Assembly (NCBI RefSeq): GCF_002140715.2
Contig: NZ_NGLE02000001.1
Span: 1,709,001 to 1,773,000, forward strand
From: Enterococcus sp. 4G2_DIV0659
GTDB lineage: Bacteria; Bacillota; Bacilli; Lactobacillales; Enterococcaceae
Reading direction: 5' to 3'
Length of the DNA: 64,000 nucleotides
Positions 31,116-40,730 of this stretch are shown one piece after another (position 1 is the stretch's first letter; each line of letters begins with the position of its first letter). A program made the position numbers and the translations under genes. The notes under the pieces are model-generated. The model worked only from the letters and a program-made list of their open reading frames with translations, was not told the origin of the DNA and searched no databases.

Positions 31116-32747
31116 TTAATACTCACCAGAAAACAATTCGTCCAATTGTTTTTGAACATCTTTATTTTCCAAGAATTCGTCATACGTTGTATCTGCACGA
31201 TCCACAATTCCTTTATCAGAAACAGCAATAATGCGGTTTGCTAATGTTTGAATAAACTGATGGTCATGTGAAGCAAATAAAATTGCGCCAGTAAATGCCA
31301 TTAGCCCATCATTTAAAGCAGTGATTGATTCTAGATCCAAGTGATTTGTTGGATCATCTAGAACTAGCACATTCGATTTAGACAACATTAATTTAGACAA
31401 CATTACACGAACTTTTTCGCCCCCAGAAAGTACATTAACAGATTTTAAAACGTCCTCTCCAGAAAATAACATTCTTCCCAAGAATCCACGTAAAAAAGTA
31501 TTGTCATCTTCTTCTTTACTTGCAAATTGACGCAACCAATCTAAAATCGTTAGATCAGTATCAAAATCTTTGCTGTTATCTTTCGGTAAATAAGCTTGAG
31601 TTGTTGTCACACCCCAACGAACGCTACCAGTATCAGGTGTGATTTCACCCATAATTACTTTGAATAAAGTAGTAGTAACAATATCATTATCTGCAATAAA
31701 TGCGACTTTATCTACATTATTTAAAGAGAATGAAATGTTATCTAGAATTTTTTTACCATCAATCGTTACAGAGACATTTTCCACATGAAGTAAATCATTT
31801 CCGATTTCTCTTTCAGGAGTAAAGCCTACAAATGGATAACGACGTGATGAAGGTTGGATGTCATCTAAGGTAATTTTATCCAACATTTTTTTACGAGAAG
31901 TCGCTTGTTTAGATTTCGATGCATTGGCACTGAAACGAGCGATAAAGTCTTGTAATTCTTTGATTTGTTCTTCTTTTTTCGCATTGGCATTTGATTGTAA
32001 TTTTGCCGCTAATTGGCTTGATTCCAACCAAAAATCATAGTTACCAACATAAAGTTTGATTTTACCGAAATCAAGATCGGCCATGTGCGTACATACTTTG
32101 TTTAAGAAATGACGGTCATGGGAAACGACGATAACAGTGTTTTCAAAGTTGATCAAGAATTCTTCCAACCAGTTGATTGAACGAGTATCTAAACCGTTGG
32201 TCGGCTCATCTAGTAGTAAAACGTCAGGCTTACCAAATAGTGATTGGGCAAGTAATACTTTGACTTTTTGACCAGCTGTTAGCTCGCTCATTTTTTGGTC
32301 GTGTAAACTTTCAGGAATATTTAATCCTTGTAGTAAAACAGCCGCTTCTGGTTCAGCTTCCCAACCATCTAACTCCGCAAATTCCCCTTCAAGTTCTGCC
32401 GCTTTGATCCCATCTTCATCAGTGAAATCTTCTTTCATGTAGATTGCGTCTTTTTCTTTCATTACTTCATACAAACGTTTGTGACCCATGATAACTGTTT
32501 CTAGAACAGTATTTTCTTCAAAGTCAAAGTGATTTTGTTTCAATGTTGCCATACGTTCATCTGGCCCTAATGTGATCGATCCAGTTGTTGGTTGAATTTC
32601 ACCAGATAAAATTTTTAAAAATGTGGATTTACCAGCGCCGTTTGCACCGATTAAACCATAACAGTTGCCAGGTGTGAATTTAATATTTACATCATCAAAA
32701 AGTTTGCGGTCTGAAAATAGCAAACTTACATCATTTACAGTAATCAA
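31116..32747 (-). CDS. ABC-F family ATPase (YbiT/YkpA-like)
   Basis: The 543-aa protein has two ABC nucleotide-binding domains and no membrane segments, the ABC-F pattern; such proteins act on the ribosome. Domain 1 is intact (Walker A GANGAGKST, signature LTAGQKV, Walker B LLLDEPTNGLD). A charged linker follows. Domain 2 is unusual: the Walker A position reads ADNDIVTTTLF, without the GKS/T, and Walker B reads LVLDDPTNHLD, with Asp for the catalytic Glu; its signature LSGGEKV is intact. AGTGAGG precedes the ATG. The usual YbiT-type length is kept. It is not clearly a resistance factor. Confidence 0.9.
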   Translation of the reverse strand: MITVNDVSLLFSDRKLFDDVNIKFTPGNCYGLIGANGAGKSTFLKILSGEIQPTTGSITLGPDERMATLKQNHFDFEENTVLETVIMGHKRLYEVMKEKDAIYMKEDFTDEDGIKAAELEGEFAELDGWEAEPEAAVLLQGLNIPESLHDQKMSELTAGQKVKVLLAQSLFGKPDVLLLDEPTNGLDTRSINWLEEFLINFENTVIVVSHDRHFLNKVCTHMADLDFGKIKLYVGNYDFWLESSQLAAKLQSNANAKKEEQIKELQDFIARFSANASKSKQATSRKKMLDKITLDDIQPSSRRYPFVGFTPEREIGNDLLHVENVSVTIDGKKILDNISFSLNNVDKVAFIADNDIVTTTLFKVIMGEITPDTGSVRWGVTTTQAYLPKDNSKDFDTDLTILDWLRQFASKEEDDNTFLRGFLGRMLFSGEDVLKSVNVLSGGEKVRVMLSKLMLSKSNVLVLDDPTNHLDLESITALNDGLMAFTGAILFASHDHQFIQTLANRIIAVSDKGIVDRADTTYDEFLENKDVQKQLDELFSGEY

Positions 32748-32901
32748 TTGTTTTCCTCACTTCATATAGAATAGTTAAACCTCTCTGCATTATAGCGAGG
32801 AAACCCATATTTTTCAAGGGATTTCAGACTTTTTCAGAAAAGATTGCTGTATATGTTTATTTCCATGAATCACAAAGTTGAACTTTCTGTCATCTAGAGA
32901 G

Positions 32902-32953
32902 TAAAAAATGACTAATAAGGGTACGTTCATATGATGAATTTACCTTATTAGTC
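32902..32953 (-). terminator. Terminator of the CHAP gene
   Basis: On the minus strand GACTAATAAGG pairs with CCTTATTAGTC around a 22-nt loop, followed by ATTTTTT. It ends the transcript of the minus-strand gene at 34741. Confidence 0.75.
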
Positions 32954-32995
32954 TTGATATGTTTTTAACATCCTAGTTATTGAATAACACAACGT

Positions 32996-34741
32996 TTATA
33001 CGAAAGCTTCAGCATCGATCCAGCCTAGTTCTTTTTCGTCAACTGTAGCGTAATACCAAGTTGCTTTTGTGCCTTTTAAATCAGTGATGGCTTCTTTCGT
33101 GATTAGGGCTATTTTTCCATTGTAAGCTTTTGCTGTACCAATATTGATAGCATCAGGTTCTATTGTATTCCAAGGCCCATTAGCGTAGATTCCATCAGTA
33201 CGTTCATCTTGATTTATTTGTTTCGTAAAATTCGTTTCTGTTAAACTAATAATTGTGTTGTAAACATGATTAGCAAATGCATGTGAATCAATCCATCCGA
33301 TTTCTTTACCATCGATACTAAAATAGTACCAGCCTACTCTTTGTCCAAGACAATCAGTGATGGCTTCTTTAGTTATTAAGGCAATTTTTTCGTGGAAGTC
33401 TTTTCCTGCATGAGTAAGGGTAACGTTAGATCCAGTATTCCAAGGACCTGCGGCGTAAATCCCATCATTGCGTTTTGATTGGTCAATTTTTTGAGTAAGA
33501 ACAATAGCATTTTGACTAACGATAGTATTATAGTTTTTTGCATCAAAGGCAAGGCTGTCGATCCAGCCAATCTCTTTTCCGTTAATTTTAATGTAGTACC
33601 AAGTAACTTTCTGTCCAAGACAATCTGTAATTGCTTCTTGAGTCACTTGAGCTATTTTCCCATGAAAATCTTTTCCCATACCTATATTAACAACACCAGG
33701 GCTTGTGTTCCAAGGTCCATTAGCGTAAATGCCGTCATTTCTTGTACTTTGATTCAATTTTTTACCTACAAAGATAGTTTTTTGGCTAATGATAGTATTA
33801 TAGTTTTTTGTATCAAATGCTTTAACATCGATCCACCCAAGGTTTTTCCCGTTTACTTTGATATGGTACCAATTTACTTTTTGTCCATAATAATCAGTCA
33901 CCGCTTCTTGAGTCACTTGAGCCATCTGTCCATGAAAATCTTTTCCCATGCCTGTATTGACAACACTAGGACCTGTGTTCCAAGGACCTGCAGCGTAAAT
34001 GCCGTCATTTCTTATACTTTGATTAAACTTTTTCCCCACAGAACGATTTTTTTTACTGATGATTGTACTATAAACTTTTTGCTGAAAGGCTCTGGAGTCT
34101 ACCCAACCTAGATTCTTACCATTATAGTTAACATAGTACCAAGTTACGTTGTTATCGGTCACTGCTTCTTGAGTAACGCTAACGATTTTGTTGTGATAAT
34201 TTTTCCCGTTGTCAGTTTTAACAATATTTGGCCCAGTATTCCAAGGTCCGGTAGCATAAATCCCATCATTACGTGTAGATTGGTCGAATAATTTTCCTAA
34301 AGAAACACCTTTTTTGCTAGTAATTTTGTTGTACACCTGAGTTGGTAGATCTTTAAAATGAATATAACCATCTACCGCATTCTTATCGATCCATCTTGTT
34401 GCGTAGTTTCCAGAACCAGCTGGATTATTGTACTCCTCAATAAGAACATTATTCCCACTAATTTCTGCCACCCATGCCACGTGAAATTTAGCATTCCACC
34501 AAGCTACAGAACCTACAGCTGGATTTTTATCTACTTTATATCCCATACTTTGGGCATTATTTCCCCATACATTTGCATTCCAATTGCTAGGCGGTCGTGT
34601 GATATTAAATTTATTCACAACACTTAACCGATTTGCTACAAAAGATGTACATTCCCGAGTGTACATGCCCCATGTATCAATTGCAGCATCAAGTGGTAAA
34701 TTTTTCCACTTTGCTGGATAGTCATCTCCAATTTTTGCCAT
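32996..34741 (-). CDS. CHAP-domain cell wall hydrolase with five GW-like modules
   Basis: The 581-aa product begins MAKIGDDYPAKWKNLPLDAA and has a CHAP domain in about 1-135 (catalytic Cys in YTRECTSFVANRL, His in FHVAWVAEI). Five repeats of about 85-90 residues follow, each with NDGIYA.GPWNT (TDGIYA in the fifth), a TQEA(V/I)TD-type core and GWID at the end, the layout of GW/SH3_8 modules that anchor to teichoic acids. There is no signal peptide, which is odd for a host autolysin and typical of a phage lysin. I prefer the ATG at 34741 over a TTG 12 bases upstream. It lies outside the tail cluster, beyond the ABC-F gene. Confidence 0.88.
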   Translation of the reverse strand: MAKIGDDYPAKWKNLPLDAAIDTWGMYTRECTSFVANRLSVVNKFNITRPPSNWNANVWGNNAQSMGYKVDKNPAVGSVAWWNAKFHVAWVAEISGNNVLIEEYNNPAGSGNYATRWIDKNAVDGYIHFKDLPTQVYNKITSKKGVSLGKLFDQSTRNDGIYATGPWNTGPNIVKTDNGKNYHNKIVSVTQEAVTDNNVTWYYVNYNGKNLGWVDSRAFQQKVYSTIISKKNRSVGKKFNQSIRNDGIYAAGPWNTGPSVVNTGMGKDFHGQMAQVTQEAVTDYYGQKVNWYHIKVNGKNLGWIDVKAFDTKNYNTIISQKTIFVGKKLNQSTRNDGIYANGPWNTSPGVVNIGMGKDFHGKIAQVTQEAITDCLGQKVTWYYIKINGKEIGWIDSLAFDAKNYNTIVSQNAIVLTQKIDQSKRNDGIYAAGPWNTGSNVTLTHAGKDFHEKIALITKEAITDCLGQRVGWYYFSIDGKEIGWIDSHAFANHVYNTIISLTETNFTKQINQDERTDGIYANGPWNTIEPDAINIGTAKAYNGKIALITKEAITDLKGTKATWYYATVDEKELGWIDAEAFV

Positions 34742-34850
34742 AATAATTTCCAACTTTCTTTTATTTAATTGTTTTGCAGCTGCTATACACAGTTTATCGA
34801 AATACGAGGGTCTCCACCTATCAATATTCAGTCATAAATCTGTTAATATT

Positions 34851-34866
34851 TATTCCATGTGAAACA
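34851..34866. promoter_or_regulatory. Degenerate parS-like sequence
   Basis: TATTCCATGTGAAACA matches the parS consensus TGTTNCACGTGAAACA at all but two of the defined positions, and the right half is perfect. It lies about 33.7 kb from the perfect site at 1153. Weak secondary ParB sites exist in other Firmicutes. Confidence 0.35.
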
Positions 34867-34895
34867 TTCTAATAAAAGGTTATTAGTGTACTTTT

Positions 34896-34940
34896 AAAAC
34901 GATACACTGTATGATACACATAAAATTAGTGTATCGTTTT
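34896..34940. promoter_or_regulatory. Inverted repeat upstream of mptR
   Basis: AAAACGATACACT (34896-34908) is mirrored by AGTGTATCGTTTT (34928-34940), with another GATACAC between them. The same GATACACT/AGTGTATC word recurs at the 3' end of mptR (37842-37862) and ATACACT occurs just before the sigma-54 promoter. It is a candidate operator for autoregulation of mptR. Confidence 0.55.
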
Positions 34941-34964
34941 AATTGAGTTGAAAGGAGAGGTGAT

Positions 34965-37856
34965 ATGAAACGTATCGAACGTATTTTTCTTTATGTAAAA
35001 GATCAAACGGAAACATTGACTCCTAGCGATGTTTCTTTAGGAAGTGGTGTAACGACAGGAGATGTTTCAGAAGCCTTGAATATCCAAAGATCTAATGCTA
35101 GCAAAGATTTAAATCAACTTGTTAGGGAAGGCTTATTGGAGAAAACGGATGGGCGTCCAGTCAAATATGTAGATAAGGCGGTTTTTAAATACCGTCCGCT
35201 ATCCAAACCTGTAAAAAGCTATCGTGAGCATAGCCTTGTTGAAAAGGTGAATCCTCATTCTGTACATAAACCTGCAAAAAAATTTGTTGGAGAAGATATT
35301 TTTAAAGGAATGATTGGCTCTACTGGGAGCATGAGAACGCCTGTAGAACAAGCCAAAGCGGCAATCTTGTATCCGCCCAAAGGATTGAATTGTTTAATTA
35401 CAGGAGCCACTGGATCAGGGAAGACTTATTTTGCTCATGCCATGTTTCAGTTTGCCTTATTGAACCATGTAATCGACTCAGATAAAAAGCTTGTTGTCTT
35501 TAATTGTGCAGACTATGCGCATAATCCTGAATTACTAATGTCACATCTATTTGGTTATGCAGAAGGGGCTTTTACAGGAGCAAATAAAGCAAAAGAAGGA
35601 ATCATTCATGAAGCAGATGGTAGTATTTTATTTTTAGATGAGGTTCATCGCTTACCGCCAGAAGGGCAGGAAATGATTTTTTATTTTATGGATCATGGCA
35701 CGTATTCAAGACTAGGTGAAAGTGTGAAAAACCGGCGGGCAGATGTGCGAATCATTTGTGCGACAACCGAAAATCCTACGTCATCTTTATTGAATACATT
35801 TGTTAGAAGGATTCCGATTATTATCCAGCTACCCAATTTTATCGATCGACCAGCAAAAGAAAAAATTGATTTACTTAGAGTGATGATTTCAATGGAGGCA
35901 TCACGTATTCAACGGAAAATTTCTTTATCTGAAGATGTAGTAAAAGCGTTGATTGGCAGTGTTTCATATGGAAATGTGGGACAATTAAAGTCAAATGTCC
36001 AATTAGTGACGGCAAGAGGTTTTTTGAATCATATGGAACAGGAAGAGTTGACGATCACCATTGACGAACTAACTGACAGCATCAAAGAAGGCATGATGCA
36101 ACTAGCAAGTAATCGTGAAGCACTAGCTGAATTATCCAAATATTTGGAGCCGCAAATGATTGTTACGCCTAATGAGTCATTAGTAACCATACAGTCTGAC
36201 TCCTATGAATTGCCTTATAATTTATATGAAATCATTGGAGATAAAGCAGCGTTATTAAAAGAAGATGGTCTAGAACAAGAAGTCATTAATAACTTTATTA
36301 CGACAGATATCAACGTTCACTTAAAATCGTTTTATAAAGACCACGGTTTTACGTTTGATACTGAAAATAAACTGGCAGAAATCGTCGATCAGCGAATTAT
36401 TGATGTCACTAAAGAAATCTATCACTTTGCTAGGCAAAAGCTAAACTACAATTTTCAACCTAACTTTATTTATGCGATGAGCTTACACATTAGTTCGTTT
36501 TTGAAACGAATTCAAAATGGCGAAGAGCGCCAACACAAGCTGAATGAAAACATTCGGAATATGGTGTTGGACTATCCAATGGAATTTGAAACAGCGCAAG
36601 AAATCAAACGAATTATTGAAATTAATTATCAAATGAACATCCCTGAATTTGAAACGTATTATTTAGCCGTTCTTTTGATTTCGTTAAGAGAAAATAAAGA
36701 TGCAGGACGGATCGGAATTGTTGTTGCTGCCCATGGAAAAAGTACGGCAACAAGCATGGTTCAAGTTGTTTCGCAACTATTGAATGTTGATAATTTACGA
36801 GCGGTTGATATGCCATTAGAAATGCAACCCAAAGAAGCATTGAGGCAAATTATTACGGTCGTACAAGAGGTAAATGAAGATAGTGGCGTGATTTTACTAG
36901 TAGATATGGGTTCTTTAGCCACATTTTCAGATGAAATCAAGAGACAAACTGGGATCGAAGTGCGTACGGTGGATATGGTTACAACACCTATCGTTTTAGA
37001 AACCGCAAGAAAAACAACGTTGATTGATACACAGCTGGATACGTTATACGATTCATTAAAAAATTTCCAAGGGTATGCAGATATTCAACAGGAAAAAGAA
37101 ATCGATCCTTTAGCTTCATGGAAAAAGCCTGTAATTGTTGCTATTTGTGCATCAGGGGAAGGAACAGCTCAACGAATGAAAGAAATGATTGAAGCATCTA
37201 TTCTGCCTCAATCGGAGTTAGAGCTAGCAGTCTTGCCAATAGCGATTATCGATATGAAAGAACAATTGCTAAACATTCAAGAAGAATATCGTGTAATTGC
37301 TGTTACCGGGATTACTAATCCGAAAATTGAAGCGCCGTTTATTCCTATGGAAACCTTCTTTTCAGGTGAAGCAGAAGCTGTTATTGAGCAATTATTGACA
37401 GAAAGTGATTGCTATGTAAAAACCAAAGAAATGGATGAACAAGTGGCTAAAACGCTGTGTATTGATTATATGGAGCAAAGTTTTACCTTTATCAATCCTA
37501 AAAAAATAATTGAGCCTCTTTGGGAATTTACAGATATTATCAAAACAGAACTTGATTTACAGGTAGATTATACTTTTTATGTTAATTTAGTAATGCATTT
37601 GGCGGGGGCATTAGAACGTGTGTTGCGTGACGGTCCGCTGTCAGTGACAGAAGGGGAGCTAAAACAAATTATGGCTGACCCTAATTATGAGGTTGTGATG
37701 AAAGCAAATCTTTATTTAAAACAAACCTTTAGATTAGAATTGCCAATAGAAGAAGTCTATTACATTATTTTATTAATTCAAAATACACAATTGAATCAAA
37801 CACAAAATACAGAAAATACACTAGGGGGAATACACAAAGAGGATACACTGTTTTAG
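34965..37856 (+). CDS. mptR: Sigma-54-dependent transcriptional activator of the mannose PTS operon (LevR/ManR type)
   Basis: The 963-aa protein has an N-terminal helix-turn-helix (about 20-60) and an AAA+ sigma-54 interaction domain (Walker A GATGSGKT at 147-154, GAFTGA at 201-206 for contact with sigma-54, Walker B ILFLDE at 221-226). A PTS regulation domain lies at about 470-570, a mannose EIIA-like domain at about 575-700 (VVAAHGKSTATS), an EIIB-like domain near 725-800 (AICASGEGTAQRM) and a final PRD. This is the LevR architecture, in which PTS phosphorylation tunes activity. AAAGGAGAGG precedes the ATG. A sigma-54 promoter follows directly downstream, before the PTS operon it should activate. 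Confidence 0.93.
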   Translation: MKRIERIFLYVKDQTETLTPSDVSLGSGVTTGDVSEALNIQRSNASKDLNQLVREGLLEKTDGRPVKYVDKAVFKYRPLSKPVKSYREHSLVEKVNPHSVHKPAKKFVGEDIFKGMIGSTGSMRTPVEQAKAAILYPPKGLNCLITGATGSGKTYFAHAMFQFALLNHVIDSDKKLVVFNCADYAHNPELLMSHLFGYAEGAFTGANKAKEGIIHEADGSILFLDEVHRLPPEGQEMIFYFMDHGTYSRLGESVKNRRADVRIICATTENPTSSLLNTFVRRIPIIIQLPNFIDRPAKEKIDLLRVMISMEASRIQRKISLSEDVVKALIGSVSYGNVGQLKSNVQLVTARGFLNHMEQEELTITIDELTDSIKEGMMQLASNREALAELSKYLEPQMIVTPNESLVTIQSDSYELPYNLYEIIGDKAALLKEDGLEQEVINNFITTDINVHLKSFYKDHGFTFDTENKLAEIVDQRIIDVTKEIYHFARQKLNYNFQPNFIYAMSLHISSFLKRIQNGEERQHKLNENIRNMVLDYPMEFETAQEIKRIIEINYQMNIPEFETYYLAVLLISLRENKDAGRIGIVVAAHGKSTATSMVQVVSQLLNVDNLRAVDMPLEMQPKEALRQIITVVQEVNEDSGVILLVDMGSLATFSDEIKRQTGIEVRTVDMVTTPIVLETARKTTLIDTQLDTLYDSLKNFQGYADIQQEKEIDPLASWKKPVIVAICASGEGTAQRMKEMIEASILPQSELELAVLPIAIIDMKEQLLNIQEEYRVIAVTGITNPKIEAPFIPMETFFSGEAEAVIEQLLTESDCYVKTKEMDEQVAKTLCIDYMEQSFTFINPKKIIEPLWEFTDIIKTELDLQVDYTFYVNLVMHLAGALERVLRDGPLSVTEGELKQIMADPNYEVVMKANLYLKQTFRLELPIEEVYYIILLIQNTQLNQTQNTENTLGGIHKEDTLF

Positions 37857-37871
37857 TGTATCCTCTTTGTG
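37833..37871 (+). terminator. Perfect 17-bp hairpin overlapping the mptR stop codon
   Basis: CACAAAGAGGATACACT (37833-37849) pairs perfectly with AGTGTATCCTCTTTGTG (37855-37871), followed by CGTTTTCTT. The mptR stop TAG is in the loop and right arm. It can act as terminator; the GATACACT/AGTGTATC core also matches the inverted repeat upstream of mptR, so it may double as the upstream activator site, some 55 bp before the sigma-54 promoter. Confidence 0.7.
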
Positions 37872-37924
37872 CGTTTTCTTAAAGAAACCGTTGTTAATTC
37901 CTCTTTATATACAATACACTAAAG

Positions 37925-37942
37925 TTGGCACGAAACTTGCTT
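37925..37942 (+). promoter_or_regulatory. Sigma-54 (-24/-12) promoter of the mannose PTS operon
   Basis: TTGGCACGAAACTTGCTT matches the sigma-54 consensus TGGCAC-N5-TTGC exactly. It lies about 155 bp before the first PTS gene and just after the gene for its likely activator. An ATACACT word abuts it upstream. Confidence 0.92.
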
Positions 37943-38097
37943 TAATTAAATAGATTGGTGAGCAAAATGTCTCTATTTATGGGAGTAGACATTATTTTGG
38001 CAATAAATGATCGAACATAGTATTTTAGATAGTAAAGAATGCAAGGACTACACTGCGTACTATCAGCTAATCACAAGAGTAAGAAGGAGAGCAATAC

Positions 38098-38592
38098 ATG
38101 ATGGATATCCGTTTAGTACGAATCGATGATCGTTTGATTCATGGGCAAGTTGCGACAGTCTGGACGAAAAGTACCAATGTAAATCGAATCTTAGTTATTA
38201 GTGATGCTGTAGCACATGATACATTAAGAAAAGCACTCCTCGTTCAAGCAGCTCCGCCAGGGGTAAAAGTCAACGTGATCACGGTTGAGAAAATGATTGA
38301 GGTCTTTAGTGATGAACGATTTGATAATCTAAAGGTCATGTTATTGTTTACAAATCCAGAAGATGTCAAACGAGTGGTAGAAGGCAAAGTTGTGATCGAT
38401 TCTGTCAATATTGGTGGAATGAGTTTTACAGGTGGTAAACGTATGATTACCAATGCGGTTGCTGTTGATAAGCAAGATATTGAAGCATTTAAGTATTTAA
38501 GTGACCAAGGAATCAAATTAGAAATCCGAAAAGTGGTCGCTGATAGTCAAGTTGATTTGATGGAACTGCTGAAAAAAGATCAGCTAGTATGA
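38098..38592 (+). CDS. mptB: Mannose-family PTS EIIB component, separate
   Basis: The 164-aa protein is a stand-alone EIIB of the mannose-sorbose family: RIDDRLIHGQVATVWTKS carries the phosphorylated His15, followed by PPGVKVNVITVEKMIE. It takes phosphate from EIIA and passes it to the sugar. AGAAGGAGAG precedes the ATG. A second, fused EIIB is encoded by the next gene, so this extra copy may be regulatory, for example to phosphorylate the activator. The two EIIB copies are typical of the enterococcal mpt locus. Confidence 0.88.
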   Translation: MMDIRLVRIDDRLIHGQVATVWTKSTNVNRILVISDAVAHDTLRKALLVQAAPPGVKVNVITVEKMIEVFSDERFDNLKVMLLFTNPEDVKRVVEGKVVIDSVNIGGMSFTGGKRMITNAVAVDKQDIEAFKYLSDQGIKLEIRKVVADSQVDLMELLKKDQLV

Positions 38593-38871
38593 TGGTTCTT
38601 TTCAGCTTCTATATAGATGAAGTTGCAGACGATCAATTGTTGAAACGTAGATGCATGAGAATTGAAAGGGGTGGTCAACGAACGATATTTAAATAGAAAC
38701 GATTATAAAAATGTTATCAAAAATCATCTTGTTAGATAAAAAGAGGTATAAAAGCAAGCAGTATAACGCATTTGTTCTATTTATATTTTTCTAAAGCCGC
38801 TTTTGTATCAACAAATTGACAGATGAGGGTAATGATAAAGGATTTGAAAAAAATACAGGAGGTATCAAATT
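38593..38871 (+). other. Gap between mptB and the EIIAB gene
   Basis: This 279-bp interval within the operon has no coding sequence and no clear hairpin terminator. A second promoter may lie here, but no convincing -35/-10 pair was found. Confidence 0.4.
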
Positions 38872-39870
38872 ATGGTAGGAATTATTCTTGCTAGCCATGG
38901 GGAATTTGCTCAGGGCATTTTACAATCCGGTTCCATGATTTTTGGCGAACAGGAAAAGGTACAAGCAGTTGTATTAATGCCTAGTGAAGGCCCAGATGAT
39001 TTAAAGGCAAAATTAAAAGCAGCAATCGCAACATTTGATGAGGAAGATGAAGTGCTATTTTTAGTCGACCTATGGGGAGGCACACCATTTAACCAAGCAA
39101 ACAGTCTTTTTGAAGAACATAAAGACAAGTGGGCAATTGTTAGTGGTTTGAACTTACCAATGTTGATCGAAGCCTATGCTTCACGTTTTTCAATGAATTC
39201 TGCACAAGAAATTGCTGCACATGTTCTTGAAACGGCTAAAGAAGGCGTACGCATCAGACCAGAAGAATTAGAACCGAAAGAAGCGCCTAAAGCGGCAGTA
39301 GCAGACGCCCAGCCAAAAGGTGCACTACCTGAGGGTACGGTTGTCGGTGATGGCAAAATCAAATTCGTTTTGGCACGTGTAGATTCTCGTCTATTGCATG
39401 GTCAAGTAGCTACAGCTTGGACAAAGTCAGTTTTACCAAACCGTATTATTGTTGTGTCAGATGCAGTATCAAAAGACGAACTTCGTAAAAAATTGATCGA
39501 ACAAGCGGCGCCTCCTGGGGTTAAAGCGAATGTTATTCCAATCAGTAAAATGATCGAAGTGTCTAAAGATCCACGTTTTGGTAACACCAAAGCCTTATTG
39601 CTATTTGAAAATCCAGAAGATGTGGTAAAAGTAGTCGAAGCAGGCGTAGATATCAAAGAAGTCAATGTGGGTTCTATGGCTCATTCAGTAGGAAAAGTGG
39701 TAGTAAGCAAAGTGTTGTCGATGGGACAAGAAGATGTAGAAGCTTTTGAAAAACTGGAAGACTTGGGCGTTAAATTTGACGTTCGTAAAGTACCAAATGA
39801 CTCTAGCGCCAACATGGATGAAATCCTTAAAAAAGCAAAACATGAGTTAGCGCAAGCACACTCAAAATAA
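38872..39870 (+). CDS. Mannose PTS EIIAB component
   Basis: The 332-aa fused protein has a mannose EIIA domain at 1-130 ([15 protein letters not shown], phosphorylated His9; [13 protein letters not shown]), a flexible Ala/Pro/Glu hinge at about 135-160 and an EIIB domain from about 163 ([19 protein letters not shown], phosphorylated His176). It carries phosphate from HPr to mannose or glucose during uptake. GGAGG precedes the ATG. With the EIIC and EIID genes that follow it makes the complete transporter, the known receptor complex for class IIa bacteriocins in enterococci and Listeria. Confidence 0.94.
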   Translation: MVGIILASHGEFAQGILQSGSMIFGEQEKVQAVVLMPSEGPDDLKAKLKAAIATFDEEDEVLFLVDLWGGTPFNQANSLFEEHKDKWAIVSGLNLPMLIEAYASRFSMNSAQEIAAHVLETAKEGVRIRPEELEPKEAPKAAVADAQPKGALPEGTVVGDGKIKFVLARVDSRLLHGQVATAWTKSVLPNRIIVVSDAVSKDELRKKLIEQAAPPGVKANVIPISKMIEVSKDPRFGNTKALLLFENPEDVVKVVEAGVDIKEVNVGSMAHSVGKVVVSKVLSMGQEDVEAFEKLEDLGVKFDVRKVPNDSSANMDEILKKAKHELAQAHSK

Positions 39871-39903
39871 TCCAAAAATTGAAATGAAAATAGGAGGCTT
39901 ATC

Positions 39904-40707
39904 ATGTCTATTATAACAATTATTCTAGTAATTTTAGTTGCCTTTCTAGCTGGTATGGAAGGAATTCTAGATGAATTCCAGTTCCATCAACCGTTAGTGG
40001 CGTGTACCTTAATCGGTTTAGTAACAGGGAATTTAGAAGCAGGTATTGTTCTTGGCGGAACATTACAAATGATCGCACTTGGTTGGGCAAACATCGGAGC
40101 CGCAGTCGCACCGGATGCGGCATTAGCATCGGTTGCATCAGCAATTATTTTAGTATTAGGCGGACAAGGTGTTAAAGGTGTTCCATCAGCAATCGCAATT
40201 GCTGTACCTCTTGCAGTAGCAGGTCTTTTCTTAACAATGATCGTTCGTACACTTGCTGTACCAATCGTTCATATGATGGATGCAGCAGCTGAAAAAGGCG
40301 ATATCAGAAAAATCGAAATGTTACACATTTTAGCAGTATGTATGCAAGGGATTCGTATTGCAATTCCAGCAGCAGCGCTATTATTCATTCCAGCTGAAAC
40401 GGTTCAATCTGCATTAGAATCAATGCCAGCATGGTTGACAGAAGGTATGGCCATCGGTGGTGGTATGGTCGTAGCTGTTGGTTACGCATTAGTAATCAAT
40501 ATGATGGCAACAAAAGAAGTATGGCCATTCTTTATCATCGGATTCGTTGTAGCAGCAATTTCTCAATTAACATTGATCGCACTTGGTGCTTTAGGTGTAG
40601 CTTTAGCCTTGATTTACTTGAACCTTTCTAAAATGGGCGGTTCTTCAAATGGTGGCGGCGGAAGCAATACTGGTGACCCACTAGGCGATATCTTAAATGA
40701 TTATTAA
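39904..40707 (+). CDS. Mannose PTS EIIC component
   Basis: The 267-aa membrane protein belongs to the mannose EIIC family: FHQPLVACTLIGLVTGN, GIVLGGTLQMIALGWANIG near residue 50, then several hydrophobic helices and a short glycine-rich C-terminal tail. With EIID it forms the sugar channel. AGGAGG precedes the ATG. It lies 33 bp after EIIAB and 23 bp before EIID. Confidence 0.95.
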   Translation: MSIITIILVILVAFLAGMEGILDEFQFHQPLVACTLIGLVTGNLEAGIVLGGTLQMIALGWANIGAAVAPDAALASVASAIILVLGGQGVKGVPSAIAIAVPLAVAGLFLTMIVRTLAVPIVHMMDAAAEKGDIRKIEMLHILAVCMQGIRIAIPAAALLFIPAETVQSALESMPAWLTEGMAIGGGMVVAVGYALVINMMATKEVWPFFIIGFVVAAISQLTLIALGALGVALALIYLNLSKMGGSSNGGGGSNTGDPLGDILNDY

Positions 40708-40730
40708 TCCTGAAGGAGGAGAGAAAAGAC

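Noticed and set aside
34965..37856. Regulator of the tail cluster
   Set aside because: The LevR-type PTS domains and the sigma-54 promoter immediately before the PTS operon explain this gene fully.
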